Of a DNA stretch of 6,059 nt, positions 5,896 to 6,059 are shown one piece after another (the stretch's first letter is position 1; each line of letters opens with the position of its first letter). Under the pieces are notes generated by a model that saw nothing but the letters and a program-made list of their open reading frames with translations, did not search any database and had not been told where the DNA came from. The position numbers and the translations under genes were made by a program. The DNA comes from DATHXC01 sp041662005. GTDB taxonomy: Bacteria > Pseudomonadota > Gammaproteobacteria > Burkholderiales > Methylophilaceae. The stretch is taken from assembly GCA_041662005.1 (NCBI GenBank), contig JBAZTJ010000139.1:1-6059 (forward strand), written 5' to 3'.

Positions 5896-6059
5896 ATGAT
5901 CTCGAAGGAAAACTACAATGATTTATATGCTTTTCTGATGATAGTCAGAGAGGGTAGCTTTACCAAGGCAGCAGGTAAGTTAGGGGTTTCACAATCAGCA
6001 CTAAGCCATACCATTCGTGGCCTTGAGGAGCGTATGGGGATGTTGCTGTTAACCCGCAC
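5896..6059 (+). CDS. LysR-family transcriptional regulator, N-terminal part (cut by window end)
   Basis: The first 54 residues of a LysR-type transcriptional regulator, running off the right edge. The visible part is the winged helix-turn-helix: helix 1 DLYAFLMIVREGSFTKAA (9-26), then KLGVSQSALSHTIRGLEERM (28-47) as turn and recognition helix, then LLLTR (50-54) at the wing. This is a textbook LysR DNA-binding domain; the effector domain is outside. I chose the ATG at 5896 because GGGAG (5886-5890) stands 5 bp before it; an in-frame ATG at 5884 would add only MGAT and has no ribosome binding site. It is divergent from the cyclophilin-like/hydrolase operon, the usual arrangement for a LysR protein and its target, so it probably controls that operon and itself. 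The inducer cannot be told from this piece. Confidence 0.93.
   Translation, partial: MISKENYNDLYAFLMIVREGSFTKAAGKLGVSQSALSHTIRGLEERMGMLLLTR

Overview
The window looks like a piece of a proteobacterial chromosome, most likely betaproteobacterial. The RNase E and RecQ sequences resemble Nitrosomonadales/Methylophilaceae-type proteins by my recollection, which I could not check by search. It divides into a conserved, GC-richer housekeeping half (about 1-3725; hand-counted rows of recQ are 57-60% G+C) and a lower-GC accessory half (about 3960-6059; rows in the hydrolase gene are 32-50%, and the intergenic row 5641-5700 is about 27%).

Region 1 (1-1824): the 3' two thirds of rne (RNase E), open at the left edge. 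It carries the catalytic aspartates, the Zn-link CPRC motif, a putative membrane-binding amphipathic helix and a long disordered, Arg-rich tail. A perfect 12-bp hairpin terminator follows. Region 2 (1884-3725): a full-length recQ helicase gene on the same strand, with helicase, zinc, winged-helix and HRDC parts all intact. It lies behind its own short leader-free gap.

Region 3 (3726-3959): a 234-bp gap with no complete gene. It holds a 25-codon minus-strand stretch that reads like the tail of a lost gene, and a long hairpin followed by T5 that can terminate recQ transcription.

Region 4 (3960-6059): two minus-strand genes 40 bp apart, transcribed in the order cyclophilin-like exported protein then exported alpha/beta hydrolase with a cysteine nucleophile. 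Facing them across a 291-bp AT-rich, inverted-repeat-rich gap is the start of a LysR-family regulator gene, cut by the right edge. The divergent layout suggests that the LysR protein controls the two-gene operon. Both operon products have signal peptides, so the module probably acts in the periplasm.

I see no CRISPR array, tRNA, rRNA, insertion sequence or phage gene. Nothing here clearly amounts to a new defence or mobile system. The most interesting part is the LysR / exported cyclophilin-like / exported Cys-hydrolase module and its operator region.
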